Source: Ciceribacter ferrooxidans (GTDB lineage: Bacteria; Pseudomonadota; Alphaproteobacteria; Rhizobiales; Rhizobiaceae). Taken from it: a stretch of 64,000 bases of DNA. Below are positions 54,248-62,999 of this stretch, in pieces. Location: assembly GCF_004137355.1 (NCBI RefSeq), contig NZ_SDVB01000196.1, positions 62,001 to 126,000 of the forward strand, read 5' to 3'. The notes beneath the pieces are model-generated. The model searched no databases and was not told the origin of the DNA. It saw nothing but the letters and a program-made list of their open reading frames with translations. Position 1 is the stretch's first letter. Each line of letters starts with the position of its first letter. The position numbers and the translations under genes were made by a program.

Positions 54248-55615
54248 TCAGCGGTTCACGGGCAGGCCGAGCTCGGCGGCGAGCTCGGCGAGCGTGCTTT
54301 CGAGGATGCCGACCGTCTCGGCGATCTCTTCCGGCGTGATGATCATCGGCGGGCAGACGAGGAAATGGTCGCCCTCGGTGCCGCCGCGGGTGCGCCGCGA
54401 ATAGATGATGAGGCCGCGCTCGTAGGCGATGTCGACCACCCGCTGGTAGGCGTTCATCTCCTTCGGCAGCGGCGCCATCGTCTCACGATCGGCGATGAAT
54501 TCGGCGGCGAGCAGCAAGCCCTTGCCACGCACGTCGCCGATGAAGGGGAAGCGTTCGGCGAGCCCTTCGAGTTCCCGGCGCAGGAGATTGCCGGCGCGTG
54601 TCGCATTGCCGAGCAGGTCGTGGTTTTCGATCTCATCGAGGACGGCGAGCCCCGCCGCACAGGCGAGCGGATTGCCGGCATAGGTATAGCCGTGGGCGAA
54701 GCCGCCGGCATCGAGCACCGGACGGACGAGGCGCGAGGGCGCGATCATCGCGCCGAGCGGGCAGTAGCCGGCGCCGAGCCCCTTGGAGAGCGCAATCAGG
54801 TCCGGCCGGCAGTTCCAGTGGTCGCCGCCGAGATACTTGCCCGTGCGCCCCGCCCCGCTCATCACCTCGTCGTGGATCAGCAGGATGCCGTAGCGGTCGC
54901 AGATCTCGCGGATGCGCGGATAGTAGTTGTCGGGCGCGGTGAGCGCGCCGGTCGATGCGCCGCCGATCGGCTCCATGATGAAGGCGAGCACGCTTTCCGT
55001 CCCTTCCGCGAGGATCTTCTCCTCCAGCATGTCGGCATATTTCAGCCCGCGCTCCTCCATCGAGAGGTTGTCACGGTCGAGATAGGCGGTCGGCGCCTTG
55101 ATCTTCGGCATTGCCTGCATCATCGGCAGGAAGGGGGCAGTGAGCGCATCGTAACCGGTGACGGCGAGCGCGCCCAGCGTCGAGCCGTGATAGGAGGGAA
55201 AGCGCGAGATCACCTTGTAGCGGCTCGCCTGCCCGACCGCTACGGCCCATTGGCGGGCGAGCTTCAGGCAGGATTCGACCGCCTCCGAGCCGCCGGAGAC
55301 GAAGAAGACCCTGTCCATGCCCTCCGGCATATGGCCGGCGAGGCGGCGGGCCAGCTCCTCGGCCGGTTCGTTCTCGAAATGCAGGCGGTAGGCGAACGTC
55401 ACCTTGTCCATCTGCCGCTTCATCGCCTCGAGGACGCGGCGATTGCCGTGGCCGATGTTGACGACCATCGCGCCGCTCGACCCGTCGATCACCTTCCGGC
55501 CGGTCTCGTCCCAGATGTAGATGCCCTCGGCACGGCTCGCGAGCGGCCGGCGCAGGCGGCTCTGGTAGAAGAGATGGGAGGCCGGGCGGGCGGCGGGCTG
55601 GTTCGGCATGGACAT
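54248..55615 (-). CDS. Class III PLP aminotransferase
   Basis: This 455-residue fold-type I enzyme moves an amino group from an omega- or diamine-like substrate. PLP-lysine K278 is in LIALSKGLGAGY, and FVSGGSEAVESCLKLARQW, YHGSTLGALAVTGYDA and LIHDEVMSGAGRTGK are intact. It sits between the BKACE and DMFase-like genes in one direction and is likely part of the same operon. Confidence 0.88.
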   Translation of the reverse strand: MSMPNQPAARPASHLFYQSRLRRPLASRAEGIYIWDETGRKVIDGSSGAMVVNIGHGNRRVLEAMKRQMDKVTFAYRLHFENEPAEELARRLAGHMPEGMDRVFFVSGGSEAVESCLKLARQWAVAVGQASRYKVISRFPSYHGSTLGALAVTGYDALTAPFLPMMQAMPKIKAPTAYLDRDNLSMEERGLKYADMLEEKILAEGTESVLAFIMEPIGGASTGALTAPDNYYPRIREICDRYGILLIHDEVMSGAGRTGKYLGGDHWNCRPDLIALSKGLGAGYCPLGAMIAPSRLVRPVLDAGGFAHGYTYAGNPLACAAGLAVLDEIENHDLLGNATRAGNLLRRELEGLAERFPFIGDVRGKGLLLAAEFIADRETMAPLPKEMNAYQRVVDIAYERGLIIYSRRTRGGTEGDHFLVCPPMIITPEEIAETVGILESTLAELAAELGLPVNR

Positions 55616-55618
55616 TCC

Positions 55619-57250
55619 CTATGAGCGTTCGAGATAGCGGTTGAGGACATTGGCGGTGACGCGCTCCACCATCGCGTCGCGGCGGAGAAGCCCCGCCACC
55701 CATTCGGTGCTGCCGGCGTGGAAGACCTCGCCCTTGCCGCGCGGGAAATTGACGATCATGCCGCAGCCGCGCTTCACCTTTTCGAGGTTTTCGTCGCTCG
55801 CCGACCCGTGGAGCGTCTCGGCGACGAAGCGGCCGTCCTCGTCGCCGAGGAAGCGGTCGGCCGCGGGGATGTCGGCGCTCTCCTCGACAAGCGAACTCAT
55901 GCCGAGCGCGAGCACTTCGAGGCCCTCGGGCGGGCTTCCCTCGCCGGTCGGCTCCGGCAGGCCGTTGCGGATCACGTAGTCGAGGCCGTCGACCTCGTAG
56001 CCGAAGATGTGGCTCTCGCCACCGAGGATGTCGCCGTAGTAGAGCCCGGTTCCGGCGAAGGCCCAATGCTCCGGGCGGTAGACCGGAAAGCCGCGCACGC
56101 CGCGCGGGGCGCAGCCGCCCCAGCCGGCATAGAGGCCGCGGGTGGCGTTGAGGCCGAAGGTCATGGCGCCGGGACGGCCGATCTCCGGCGCCTCCCAGCT
56201 GTTGGTGGCGCGGGTGACGTCGCCGCCGCGATAGACCGGGTCTTCGCTTCGCGCCCGGTATTTGTAACAGACTTGGGCGCGGCCCTCGTCCTCCAGACGC
56301 GTCTGCCACATGAAATTGCCGGCGAACCGCGCCGCCCGGCCGCCGCGCTCGACGAAACCGTCGACGGCGTCGCGCATCTCCCAGGTCCAGTATTCGTCAT
56401 GGCCGACGAAGACCACGCAGTCGTAACCGCCGAGGATTTCCGGCCGGAAATGCAGGTCGTGCTGGCTCGCCAGATCGATGCCATAGCCTCTCTCCTCGGC
56501 CCAGCGGAAGAAATGGCCGTCATAGCTCGCCCAGCCGGCGGAGGCGTATTTCTTCGAATGGCCGGTGGCGAAGGCCCATTCCATGTGCGGATAACGCGGC
56601 GCGGTCACCCGCGGGGTGTCGATCGAAAGCGGTACCCGCGGCGCCTCCTTCGGCAGCGTGACGAAACCGCGGCACCACGGACGTTCGAGGCTGACGGTGG
56701 TCGCGAACTGGTCGCGGTCAGGCCCGGTGATGCCCTGGTAGTGGTTGGAACCGCCCCAGGTGTTGTAGGCGGTCCAGGTGCCGGTCGCGGCCACCTGCAG
56801 CAGCCGCCGCTCCTTGCGCCCCACAGAGGGACGCAGGATGAAGAGATGCCGGCAGGTGATCGGCGCGCCGTTGCGGCCTTCCGCCGTGAGCGTCACGCGG
56901 TAGCCGCCGGAGGGCCAGTGTGCGGGAATGCGGAAGGCGAAACTTTCCTGCCAGCCGCAGCCGGTGACGGAACACTGGTCCGGCGTCTCCTGCCAGCGCG
57001 CGGCGAGACCGCGTTCGCTCATGACCGGCATCTCGACGGCGCCATCGCGCAGGATTTCGAGGTCGAAGCGCGCCGCGGTGGAACTGATGAAGAGGGTCAC
57101 CAGATCACCCGCTTCATAGGACATCCGGTCGCTGTAGCACCAGATCTCGCCACGCTCCCCGTCCATGCCGGGATATTCGTAATAGTGGCCGAGCACCGCG
57201 AAGCGGCGTTGCTCCGGCGTCAGGCCGAAATCCGGAAAGGCTGTCGTCAT
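55619..57250 (-). CDS. N,N-dimethylformamidase large-subunit-like protein
   Basis: This 543-residue protein resembles the C-terminal region of DMFase beta subunits: YEAGDLVTLFISSTAARFDLEILRDG, TWTAYNTWGGSNHY, DLHFRPEILGGYDCVVFVGHDEYWTWEMRDAVDGFVERGGRAARFAGNFMWQTR and WVAGLLRR. Conserved Tyr, His, Asp and Glu suggest metal-dependent amide hydrolysis. The true substrate is unknown. The ATG at 57250 is divergent from the LysR gene by 100 bases. Confidence 0.8.
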   Translation of the reverse strand: MTTAFPDFGLTPEQRRFAVLGHYYEYPGMDGERGEIWCYSDRMSYEAGDLVTLFISSTAARFDLEILRDGAVEMPVMSERGLAARWQETPDQCSVTGCGWQESFAFRIPAHWPSGGYRVTLTAEGRNGAPITCRHLFILRPSVGRKERRLLQVAATGTWTAYNTWGGSNHYQGITGPDRDQFATTVSLERPWCRGFVTLPKEAPRVPLSIDTPRVTAPRYPHMEWAFATGHSKKYASAGWASYDGHFFRWAEERGYGIDLASQHDLHFRPEILGGYDCVVFVGHDEYWTWEMRDAVDGFVERGGRAARFAGNFMWQTRLEDEGRAQVCYKYRARSEDPVYRGGDVTRATNSWEAPEIGRPGAMTFGLNATRGLYAGWGGCAPRGVRGFPVYRPEHWAFAGTGLYYGDILGGESHIFGYEVDGLDYVIRNGLPEPTGEGSPPEGLEVLALGMSSLVEESADIPAADRFLGDEDGRFVAETLHGSASDENLEKVKRGCGMIVNFPRGKGEVFHAGSTEWVAGLLRRDAMVERVTANVLNRYLERS

Positions 57251-57350
57251 GTCGTATCGCCCCTCTGCCGCCGGAAGAACCGGGCCCTCGCGCCGCTGCC
57301 GGAGAATGGCCGGCATGATTGCCCTTGCCGAAACATTCTGCAAATAGATA

Positions 57351-58340
57351 ATGGGAATAGACATCATAGCTTCGGAGAATGCATTGCCGCCCCGTGCCGA
57401 CAAGCTGGTCTTCGACCTCGACTGGAACCTGCTGCGCACCTTCGTCGTGATCGCCGAGGGCAAGAGCATCACCCGTGCGGCCGAGCGGCTGGCGCTGAAG
57501 CAGCCGAGCGTCAGCAATGCGCTGAAGCGGCTCGAAGACCGGATCGGGACGCGGCTCGTCGACCGCGACGCGACCCGCTTCGAGCTGACCGAGGCGGGCC
57601 TCATGCTCTACGAGCAGGCGGTGGAGGTGTTCGGCACGATCTCGCAGCTGCCCGACCTGATGCAGGGGACGGCCGGCGCGGTGACCGGGCACGTTTCCAT
57701 CGCGCTCGCGAGCCATGTCGTCTCGCCGATCTTCGACCGGGCGCTTTCCGGCTTCCACAAGGCCCATCCGCGGGCGAACCTCACCATCTCGGTCGCCGAG
57801 AGCCTGGAGGTGGTGCAGCGGGTGCGCGAGCGGCGCGCTTCCTTCGGCATCTGCCTGATGCGCGAACGCGATCCGGCGCTTTCCTACACCATGGTCTATC
57901 GCGAGCATTTCGGCTTCTTCTGCGGGCCCGGCCACCGGCTCTACGGCCGCAAGAACCTGACGCTCGCCGACCTGCGCGAGGAATCCTCCGTCTCCTTCCA
58001 GACCGACAACATCTCCGATGCGCTGCGGCCCGTGGCGCTGCTGCGCAGCGAAGCGAAGCTGCGCGGCAATGTCGTCGGGGTCTCGTCGAGCCTCGAAGAG
58101 GTGCGCCGGATGATCGTCGCGGGGCTCGGCATCGGACCGCTGCCGCTGCATGTCGCGCGCCGCGACGTGGACGACGGCCTGCTCTGGCGGTTGCCGCCCT
58201 ACGACAACCCGCCGGCGGTCGACATCTATCTGGTCACCAACCCCGAAAAGCGGATGAACCGGGCGGAAAAGGCGCTCGTCGAGGCGCTGGAGGCGGAGAT
58301 CGCCGCGACGCCGGTCGAGGAACGCATCTACGGGCCGTGA
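57351..58340 (+). CDS. LysR-family transcriptional regulator
   Basis: This 329-residue protein has the LysR helix-turn-helix (about 25-83: NLLRTFVVIAEGKSITRAAERLALKQPSVSNALKRLED) and a periplasmic-binding-protein-like effector domain. It is divergent from the DMFase-like gene, the classical position for control of that operon. The inducer is unknown. Confidence 0.88.
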   Translation: MGIDIIASENALPPRADKLVFDLDWNLLRTFVVIAEGKSITRAAERLALKQPSVSNALKRLEDRIGTRLVDRDATRFELTEAGLMLYEQAVEVFGTISQLPDLMQGTAGAVTGHVSIALASHVVSPIFDRALSGFHKAHPRANLTISVAESLEVVQRVRERRASFGICLMRERDPALSYTMVYREHFGFFCGPGHRLYGRKNLTLADLREESSVSFQTDNISDALRPVALLRSEAKLRGNVVGVSSSLEEVRRMIVAGLGIGPLPLHVARRDVDDGLLWRLPPYDNPPAVDIYLVTNPEKRMNRAEKALVEALEAEIAATPVEERIYGP

Positions 58341-58362
58341 ACGGCCGACACCCTGCCGGAGG

Positions 58363-58791
58363 TCAGCCGGCGTCCTCCACCATGAGCGCCTCGGCGCGGG
58401 CGCGGGCGGCCGGATCGAGCGCGATCGCGGCGCGGGCGACGAGATCGAAGCGGGCGCTGACGGTGCGGGCACGGGCGTGGAGTACGCCGTCGAGGCTGCC
58501 CCGCATCTCCTGCTCGAAGGTGATCGAGGACCGGCCGACCTTCACCACATGCGAGCGGATGGTCAGGAGCGCGCCGGGCTTGGTCTCGTGCTTGTATTCG
58601 ATCTCGGTGCGGACATCCGCCCAGCCCTTGCCCGTATCATCGGCCGCTTCCGCCCCGGCGATATGGCCGAGCAGCTGGAAGCTCGCATCGTCGAACATCG
58701 CCGCATAATGGCGGACGTTCATGTGGCCCATGGTGTCGCACATCCACGGATGCGCAACGCCGACGAAGGTGACGATGGAACGCTCGGTCAT
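58363..58791 (-). CDS. Hotdog-fold acyl-CoA thioesterase (4HBT family)
   Basis: This 142-residue protein has the 4-hydroxybenzoyl-CoA thioesterase-type motif CDTMGHMNVRHYAAMFDDASFQLL with catalytic D19. It hydrolyses an acyl-CoA of unknown chain. It converges on the lysR gene and is not clearly in the operon. Confidence 0.82.
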   Translation of the reverse strand: MTERSIVTFVGVAHPWMCDTMGHMNVRHYAAMFDDASFQLLGHIAGAEAADDTGKGWADVRTEIEYKHETKPGALLTIRSHVVKVGRSSITFEQEMRGSLDGVLHARARTVSARFDLVARAAIALDPAARARAEALMVEDAG

Positions 58792-58909
58792 GGTTTGCTC
58801 TCCCCCGGTGCCTTGCCCTCCCCGCGCTTAGCGGAGCAAGGGCGCGGCTGTAAAGCGGCAAGGTGCGGGTGGATGGGAAGGACGGGAGGAAAACTCGGCC
58901 CCGGAAATG

Positions 58910-58932
58910 AAAAAAGCCCGCTTCCGCGGGCT
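58910..58932 (-). terminator. Terminator of tRNA-Pro
   Basis: On the minus strand AGCCCGC-GGAA-GCGGGCT forms a 7-bp stem followed by six Ts. It lies eight bases past the tRNA CCA end. Confidence 0.85.
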
Positions 58933-58939
58933 TTTCGGC

Positions 58940-59016
58940 TGGTCGGAGTGGCGTGATTCGAACACGCGACCCCCACGTCCCGAACGTGGTGCGCTACCAG
59001 ACTGCGCTACACTCCG
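58940..59016 (-). tRNA. tRNA-Pro(CGG)
   Basis: On the minus strand the molecule folds as acceptor CGGAGTG/CACTCCG, D-arm GCGC/GCGC, anticodon stem CCACG/CGTGG with loop TTCGGGA (anticodon CGG) and T-arm GCGTG/CACGC with TTCGAAT. The terminal ACCA is genome-encoded. It reads CCG codons. A promoter and terminator flank it. Confidence 0.97.
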
Positions 59017-59031
59017 TGACCAGCGGCGCCT

Positions 59032-59060
59032 CTATAGACCAGCCATTTTTGTTGCACAAG
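59032..59060 (-). promoter_or_regulatory. Promoter of tRNA-Pro
   Basis: On the minus strand CTTGTG (59055-59060) and CTATAG (59032-59037) are separated by 17 bases, close to the alphaproteobacterial consensus. The start would fall about nine bases before the tRNA. The remaining stretch to the lipoprotein gene at 59336 shows no gene. Confidence 0.7.
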
Positions 59061-59335
59061 CGGTCATTTGAAAAAAGCGCCGGGGCAATGCGAAAAAATT
59101 ATGACGGCCCGCAGCGACCTCCGTGGCGAGATGCGGCGGCAGGCGCCCGGAGCCCTTGATTTGCAGGGCGAGCGTGGCAGGAGGGATACAGGCACGAAAA
59201 TAAACGGGCCGGCGCGCGGAACCGATTTTCTCCGCAGGCAATTGGAGATAAAGCCGCCAGAGGTGAGGTCGCCGGTGCGGGGACTGCGCAAAGGCGCGGT
59301 CGCCGGCCCCACCGCTCAAGCGAGGGACGGGACAG

Positions 59336-59734
59336 ATGAATTTCCGCGTGATTACAATGGCTGGCCTTACGCTGGCCCTTGCCGCATGTACGACAACAGG
59401 GGTCGCCAGGAACGGCGTCGAGGCGCGCTGGAACGGCAAGCAGGCCGGCGCCTTCTTTGCCAAGTTCGGCCCGCCGATCAGCGACACGTCAGCCGGCGGC
59501 AACACGCTCTATACCTGGCGTGGCGGCTACAAGACCCGCGTCGTGCCGGCGGTCTATGAAGACCTCGACGGCAAGAAGGGCAAGCTCCTGCAGAGCGCCC
59601 GCACCGAATACCTGCGCTGCGAAGTACAGCTCACGGTCTCGCCCGATTACGTCATCCGCGGCGTGCGCACGGTGGTCGACAAGCGCGGCACCGACGGCAA
59701 GAGCTATTGCGAGGAATTCCTGACCGCCGAATGA
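59336..59734 (+). CDS. Small hypothetical lipoprotein
   Basis: This 132-residue protein has a lipoprotein signal MNFRVITMAGLTLALAAC (lipobox LALAAC, Cys18). The mature part ARWNGKQAGAFFAKFGPPISDTSAGGNTLYTWRGG with two more cysteines resembles widely found alphaproteobacterial hypothetical outer-envelope proteins. Function is unknown. A terminator follows. Confidence 0.75.
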   Translation: MNFRVITMAGLTLALAACTTTGVARNGVEARWNGKQAGAFFAKFGPPISDTSAGGNTLYTWRGGYKTRVVPAVYEDLDGKKGKLLQSARTEYLRCEVQLTVSPDYVIRGVRTVVDKRGTDGKSYCEEFLTAE

Positions 59735-59760
59735 CGAGGGCATCGGCGGATCTGATCCGG

Positions 59761-59790
59761 AACGGGCTCCTTCGCGGGGCCCGTTTTCGT
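59761..59790 (+). terminator. Terminator of the lipoprotein gene
   Basis: ACGGGC-(T)CC-TTCGC-GG-(G)-GCCCGT with following TTTTCGTTTT forms a near-perfect stem with a T-rich tail on the plus strand. It begins 27 bases after the stop. Confidence 0.78.
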
Positions 59791-59919
59791 TTTCGGCCTG
59801 TGTTTGCAAGGAGGACGTCGGCCGGGCGGGAAGAATGTGGGCCGGGCGGGCGATCAGGGAAGGTCGAAGAGCCTCGCTACGCACTACCCATCGCGAGGCA
59901 AGGTCCTTATAGCCGCGCC

Positions 59920-59937
59920 AAGGTTAATTTTTACCTT
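59920..59937. repeat. Short AT-rich inverted repeat
   Basis: AAGGT-TAATTTTT-ACCTT lies in the gap between the lipoprotein and the small Cys-rich gene. It includes TTAA-N7-CTTA, one base from a CtrA-like TTAA-N7-TTAA site. The rest of 59791-60054 shows no gene. Confidence 0.3.
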
Positions 59938-60054
59938 ATTCAGCAAATGCTTATCGTCAAAAATGCGACGGCCGCTGTAGCGACGCGCATGGCGGCAAAG
60001 GCCGCCGACTTCTGGAAATCCGCTGGCTCTCACCCCCAAAAGCCGGAGATTTTC

Positions 60055-60083
60055 TTGACTTTGTTCATGTTATGTTCCATGTT
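60055..60083 (+). promoter_or_regulatory. Promoter with GTTC-N7-GTTC (SOS-like) element
   Basis: TTGACT (60055-60060) and CATGTT (60078-60083) lie 17 bases apart. Between them GTTC-ATGTTAT-GTTC (60063-60077) matches the GTTC-N7-GTTC LexA box of Rhizobiales. The start would fall near 60090-60093, close to the ATG. Confidence 0.45.
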
Positions 60084-60092
60084 TTTCATGCA

Positions 60093-60353
60093 ATGACCAT
60101 GACGTTCGACACCCTCGGCAAGGCCGCCCTTCATCAGATGCTCCTCACCGCCACCTGCCGGCGGTGCGGTCGCCAGGCGAAATTTGTCGCCGAAGACCTA
60201 GCCCGCGTCTACGGCAGCAGCCGCAATCCGCACACCCTGCCCTTCAAATGCACGACCTGCGATGCCAAGGACTGCGAAGTCCGGCTGATGGGCCTGCCCT
60301 TCGACCGAAAGCCGGATACCATCATCTGGCGGCCGACGAAGGGGCGGAGGTAG
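60093..60353 (+). CDS. Small cysteine-rich (zinc-ribbon-like) protein
   Basis: This 86-residue protein reads MTMTFDTLGKAALHQMLLTATCRRCGRQAKFVAEDLARVYG and continues FKCTTCDAKDCEVRLMGLPFD. Two CxxC pairs (CRRC and CTTC) fit a zinc ribbon, followed by a basic tail. No ribosome site is visible and the predicted transcript start is almost at the ATG, so translation may be leaderless. An SOS-like box lies in the promoter. Function is unknown. The ATG at 60099 is an alternative start. Confidence 0.65.
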   Translation: MTMTFDTLGKAALHQMLLTATCRRCGRQAKFVAEDLARVYGSSRNPHTLPFKCTTCDAKDCEVRLMGLPFDRKPDTIIWRPTKGRR

Positions 60354-60461
60354 GGGAACAACATGCGGGAGTTTTCGCGTGTCCCGGGACTGCGTGCCGA
60401 GGACTGGGCCGTCTGAGGCCGTTTCGCGAGATACCGGTGCATTAATGGAAGCAAAACGCGG

Positions 60462-60536
60462 TGGCTGGGGCGCCTGGATTCGAACCAGGGGATGGCGGTA
60501 CCAAAAACCGCTGCCTTACCGCTTGGCTACGCCCCA
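60462..60536 (-). tRNA. tRNA-Gln(TTG)
   Basis: On the minus strand the molecule folds as acceptor TGGGGCG/CGCCCCA, D-arm with AGCCAAGCGGTAAGGCA, anticodon stem GCGGT/ACCGC with loop TTTTGGT (anticodon TTG) and T-arm CCTGG/CCAGG with TTCGAAT. GCCA at the 3' end is genome-encoded. It reads CAA codons. Confidence 0.96.
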
Positions 60537-60580
60537 ACACGTGCGGATCGTCGCGGCGGGGAGGAAGGCTCCGTCGCCGG

Positions 60581-60619
60581 CCGTTGCCCCTTAGCAAAAG
60601 CGGCATGGCGGGGCAACGG
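60581..60619. repeat. 10-bp inverted repeat upstream of tRNA-Gln
   Basis: CCGTTGCCCC (60581-60590) and GGGGCAACGG (60610-60619) are perfect inverted arms with a 19-base spacer. They lie about 45-85 bases before the tRNA 5' end on its strand. The other bases to 60766 show no gene. Confidence 0.45.
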
Positions 60620-60766
60620 TTTCGTGACAAAAAATCGGGTCCCCTCCCCGCCGTTTTCGCCGATCAACGGTTTTCATCACGCTCATCCGAATTTTTCATT
60701 GGACGCGACGCGCGCGCCCCTTAGGGTCCGATCGAGACTTCACCGCTTCCGAACGAGGAGTGCCCG

Positions 60767-61063
60767 ATGCCCGGCTTTTCCGCCCGCCCGCCTGCCCTGC
60801 CGACGATCCTCCTCGACGATGCCGTGGTGCGCGTCACCCGCTGGGATTTCGAGCCCGGGGCTGCGACCGGGCACCATGTGCACGGCCTCGGCTACGTGGT
60901 GGTGCCGATGACCGATTGCCACTTTCTCATCGAGGACGCCGCCGGCGAGCGGCGGGTGACGAGCCGAGCCGGCGAGGTCTATCGCCGCGAGGCGGGCGTC
61001 GAACACAATGTCGTCAACGGCGGCGATGCGCCGATGTCCTTCATCGAGATCGAGTACAAATGA
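60767..61063 (+). CDS. Small cupin-domain protein
   Basis: This 98-residue protein forms a single cupin barrel with GAATGHHVHGLGYVVVPM (metal-binding His residues) and GVEHNVVNGGDAPMSFIEIE. Substrate is unknown. It shares a four-base stop/start overlap (ATGA) with the metallo-hydrolase gene, so the two are coupled. Confidence 0.8.
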   Translation: MPGFSARPPALPTILLDDAVVRVTRWDFEPGAATGHHVHGLGYVVVPMTDCHFLIEDAAGERRVTSRAGEVYRREAGVEHNVVNGGDAPMSFIEIEYK

Positions 61064-61989
61064 GCGAGCCGCGCGACGCGCCGAAAAGCCCGGAATTCGA
61101 CCTCACCTTCGAACCGGCCCACGGCCGGGCGGTGCCGGTCGCCGACGGCGTGGAGCGGATCACCGTCAACAATCCCGGCCCCTTCACCTTCCACGGCACG
61201 AATACCTACATCGTCGGCCGTGGTTCCGTCGCGGTGATCGATCCGGGGCCGGAGGACGAGGCGCATTTTTCCGCGCTGATGCAGGCGCTCGCGGGCCGTG
61301 AGGTCACCCATATCGCCGTCAGCCACACCCACAAGGACCACTCGCCGCTCGCAAAACGACTGAAGGCGGCGACCGGGGCGCTGATCGTCGCCGAAGGGCC
61401 GCATCGCGCCGCCCGGCCCCTCCATGCCGGCGAGACCAATCCTTTCGCGGAAAGTTCCGACATGGAATTTGCCCCGGACATCGCGCTTGCCGACGGCGAC
61501 AGGGTGGAGGGAGACGGCTGGACACTTTCGGCGATCGCGACCCCCGGCCACACCGCAAACCACCTCGCCTTCGCGCTTGAGGGGAGCGGTATCGTCTTTT
61601 CCGCAGACCATGTGATGGCCTGGGCGACGAGCATCGTCGCGCCGCCCGACGGCGCCATGGGTGACTACATGGCCTCGCTCGAAAGGCTGCTTTTGCGCGA
61701 CGACCGCATCTATTTTCCCGGCCATGGCGGCCCGGTGAAGGACCCGCCGGCCTTCCTGCGCGGGCTCCGCACCCATAGGCGGATGCGCGAGCGCGCCGTG
61801 CTGGAACGCATCCGCGCGGGCGACCGGCTGATCCCCGACATGGTGAAGGCGATCTACCGCGATACCGATCCGCGGCTCCATGGCGCGGCCGCGCTTTCCG
61901 TGCTCGCCCATATCGAGGATCTCGTCGAGAAGGGAATCGTCGCGACAGAAGGCCCGCCGCGGCTCACCGGCATCTACACGATCGCCTGA
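61060..61989 (+). CDS. MBL-fold metallo-hydrolase (LACTB2-like)
   Basis: This 309-residue protein has the beta-lactamase-fold motif SHTHKDHSP (HxHxDH) with further metal ligands in ATPGHTANH, FSADHVM and PGHGGP. The C-terminal winged helix (about 235-300) is typical of LACTB2-type ribonuclease-like members. The exact substrate is not known. Confidence 0.85.
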   Translation: MSEPRDAPKSPEFDLTFEPAHGRAVPVADGVERITVNNPGPFTFHGTNTYIVGRGSVAVIDPGPEDEAHFSALMQALAGREVTHIAVSHTHKDHSPLAKRLKAATGALIVAEGPHRAARPLHAGETNPFAESSDMEFAPDIALADGDRVEGDGWTLSAIATPGHTANHLAFALEGSGIVFSADHVMAWATSIVAPPDGAMGDYMASLERLLLRDDRIYFPGHGGPVKDPPAFLRGLRTHRRMRERAVLERIRAGDRLIPDMVKAIYRDTDPRLHGAAALSVLAHIEDLVEKGIVATEGPPRLTGIYTIA

Positions 61990-62007
61990 CGCAAGGGGCC
62001 GAGCCGC

Positions 62008-62922
62008 TCAGTCGCCGGCCACCCCCAGAAGCTCGGCATCGAGCTCGTGGAGGTAGTGCTCGGCGATCACGTCGCCGATGCCGAGATCATGCGGGCCGTA
62101 GCGACTCGCCACCCTGACATCGACCAGCGTCGTCTCGGCCTCCTCGCGGAGCCTCACCATCACGTCGAAGGAAAGGCCGAGCACCAGCGTGCGCGTCTCC
62201 GCCTGGATACGGGCGGTGCCGGCGGGCTCCGGCGGCTCGGCGACGGCGAGTTCCTGCGGCGCGGGCCGCGGCAACGGCACCGGACCGACGTCCGGGATCG
62301 TTTCGGCCGGCGCGGTGGCCTGCGCATCCCTGCCCTGCGGCAGCGGCGCAAGCTCCGGCTGGAGAGGCTCGTGGCCGCGCGACGCCGTCACGGTGAGGCG
62401 GGTGAGGTCGGCGACCTTCAGCACCGCCTCGTGGACGCGGTCGAGAGCGCCTTCGTAGCGTCGCCCGGTAAGGCCGGGATAGGCGCCCACCTGCGCCTGC
62501 CGCATTGCCGGCGTGACCGGCGGGCGATCGAGCCATTGCTGCCTCGCCTCCGGCACCGTGATCCAGGCCGGCGGATCGACGGGATCGGTCGAGACGTCGT
62601 AGAGCATCGGCCGGGTCATGTACTGGAAGGCGGCAAAGCCGACGAGGCCGAGCGGCAGGGCGGCATAGACGAGCGCCTTCGCCGCCGCGACGCCGCCGAG
62701 CGCCCCGACCTTCCAGAGCCGCCAGAGGCCGAAGAGCGCGAGCGGCACGGCGAGCGCCGCCGGAACCGCGGAGGCGAGCACGAGTGCCACGAAATCCGGT
62801 GTGGTGAGCGGGCCGAAGCGGTGGAGAAGCACGACGAGGACGAGGAAGACGGCGGCCGCACGCCCGAGCCGCCGCGCCAGGAAGGCCGAGCGGGAGACGG
62901 GCCGGTCATAACGAATGGTCAT
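62008..62922 (-). CDS. DUF1499-domain membrane protein
   Basis: This 304-residue protein has three or four hydrophobic segments (about 20-115) and a DUF1499 domain (about 140-300, RQAQVGAYPGLTGRRYEGALDRVHEAVLKVADL and TRTLVLGLSFDVMVRLREEAETTLVDVRVASRYGPHDLGIG). A Pro-rich insert (about 205-235) interrupts the domain. Function is unknown. Confidence 0.75.
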   Translation of the reverse strand: MTIRYDRPVSRSAFLARRLGRAAAVFLVLVVLLHRFGPLTTPDFVALVLASAVPAALAVPLALFGLWRLWKVGALGGVAAAKALVYAALPLGLVGFAAFQYMTRPMLYDVSTDPVDPPAWITVPEARQQWLDRPPVTPAMRQAQVGAYPGLTGRRYEGALDRVHEAVLKVADLTRLTVTASRGHEPLQPELAPLPQGRDAQATAPAETIPDVGPVPLPRPAPQELAVAEPPEPAGTARIQAETRTLVLGLSFDVMVRLREEAETTLVDVRVASRYGPHDLGIGDVIAEHYLHELDAELLGVAGD

Positions 62923-62999
62923 CGATGCGTCACCGGCGCTCGCGAGTTCGGATCAGGTGCTTCCTGTTTATCGCCTCGCCCGGCAGGCGACAAGCGCGG

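Noticed and set aside
59920-59937. CtrA-binding site
   Set aside because: It differs from TTAA-N7-TTAA at one position and is not placed near a clear promoter, so I record only the inverted repeat.
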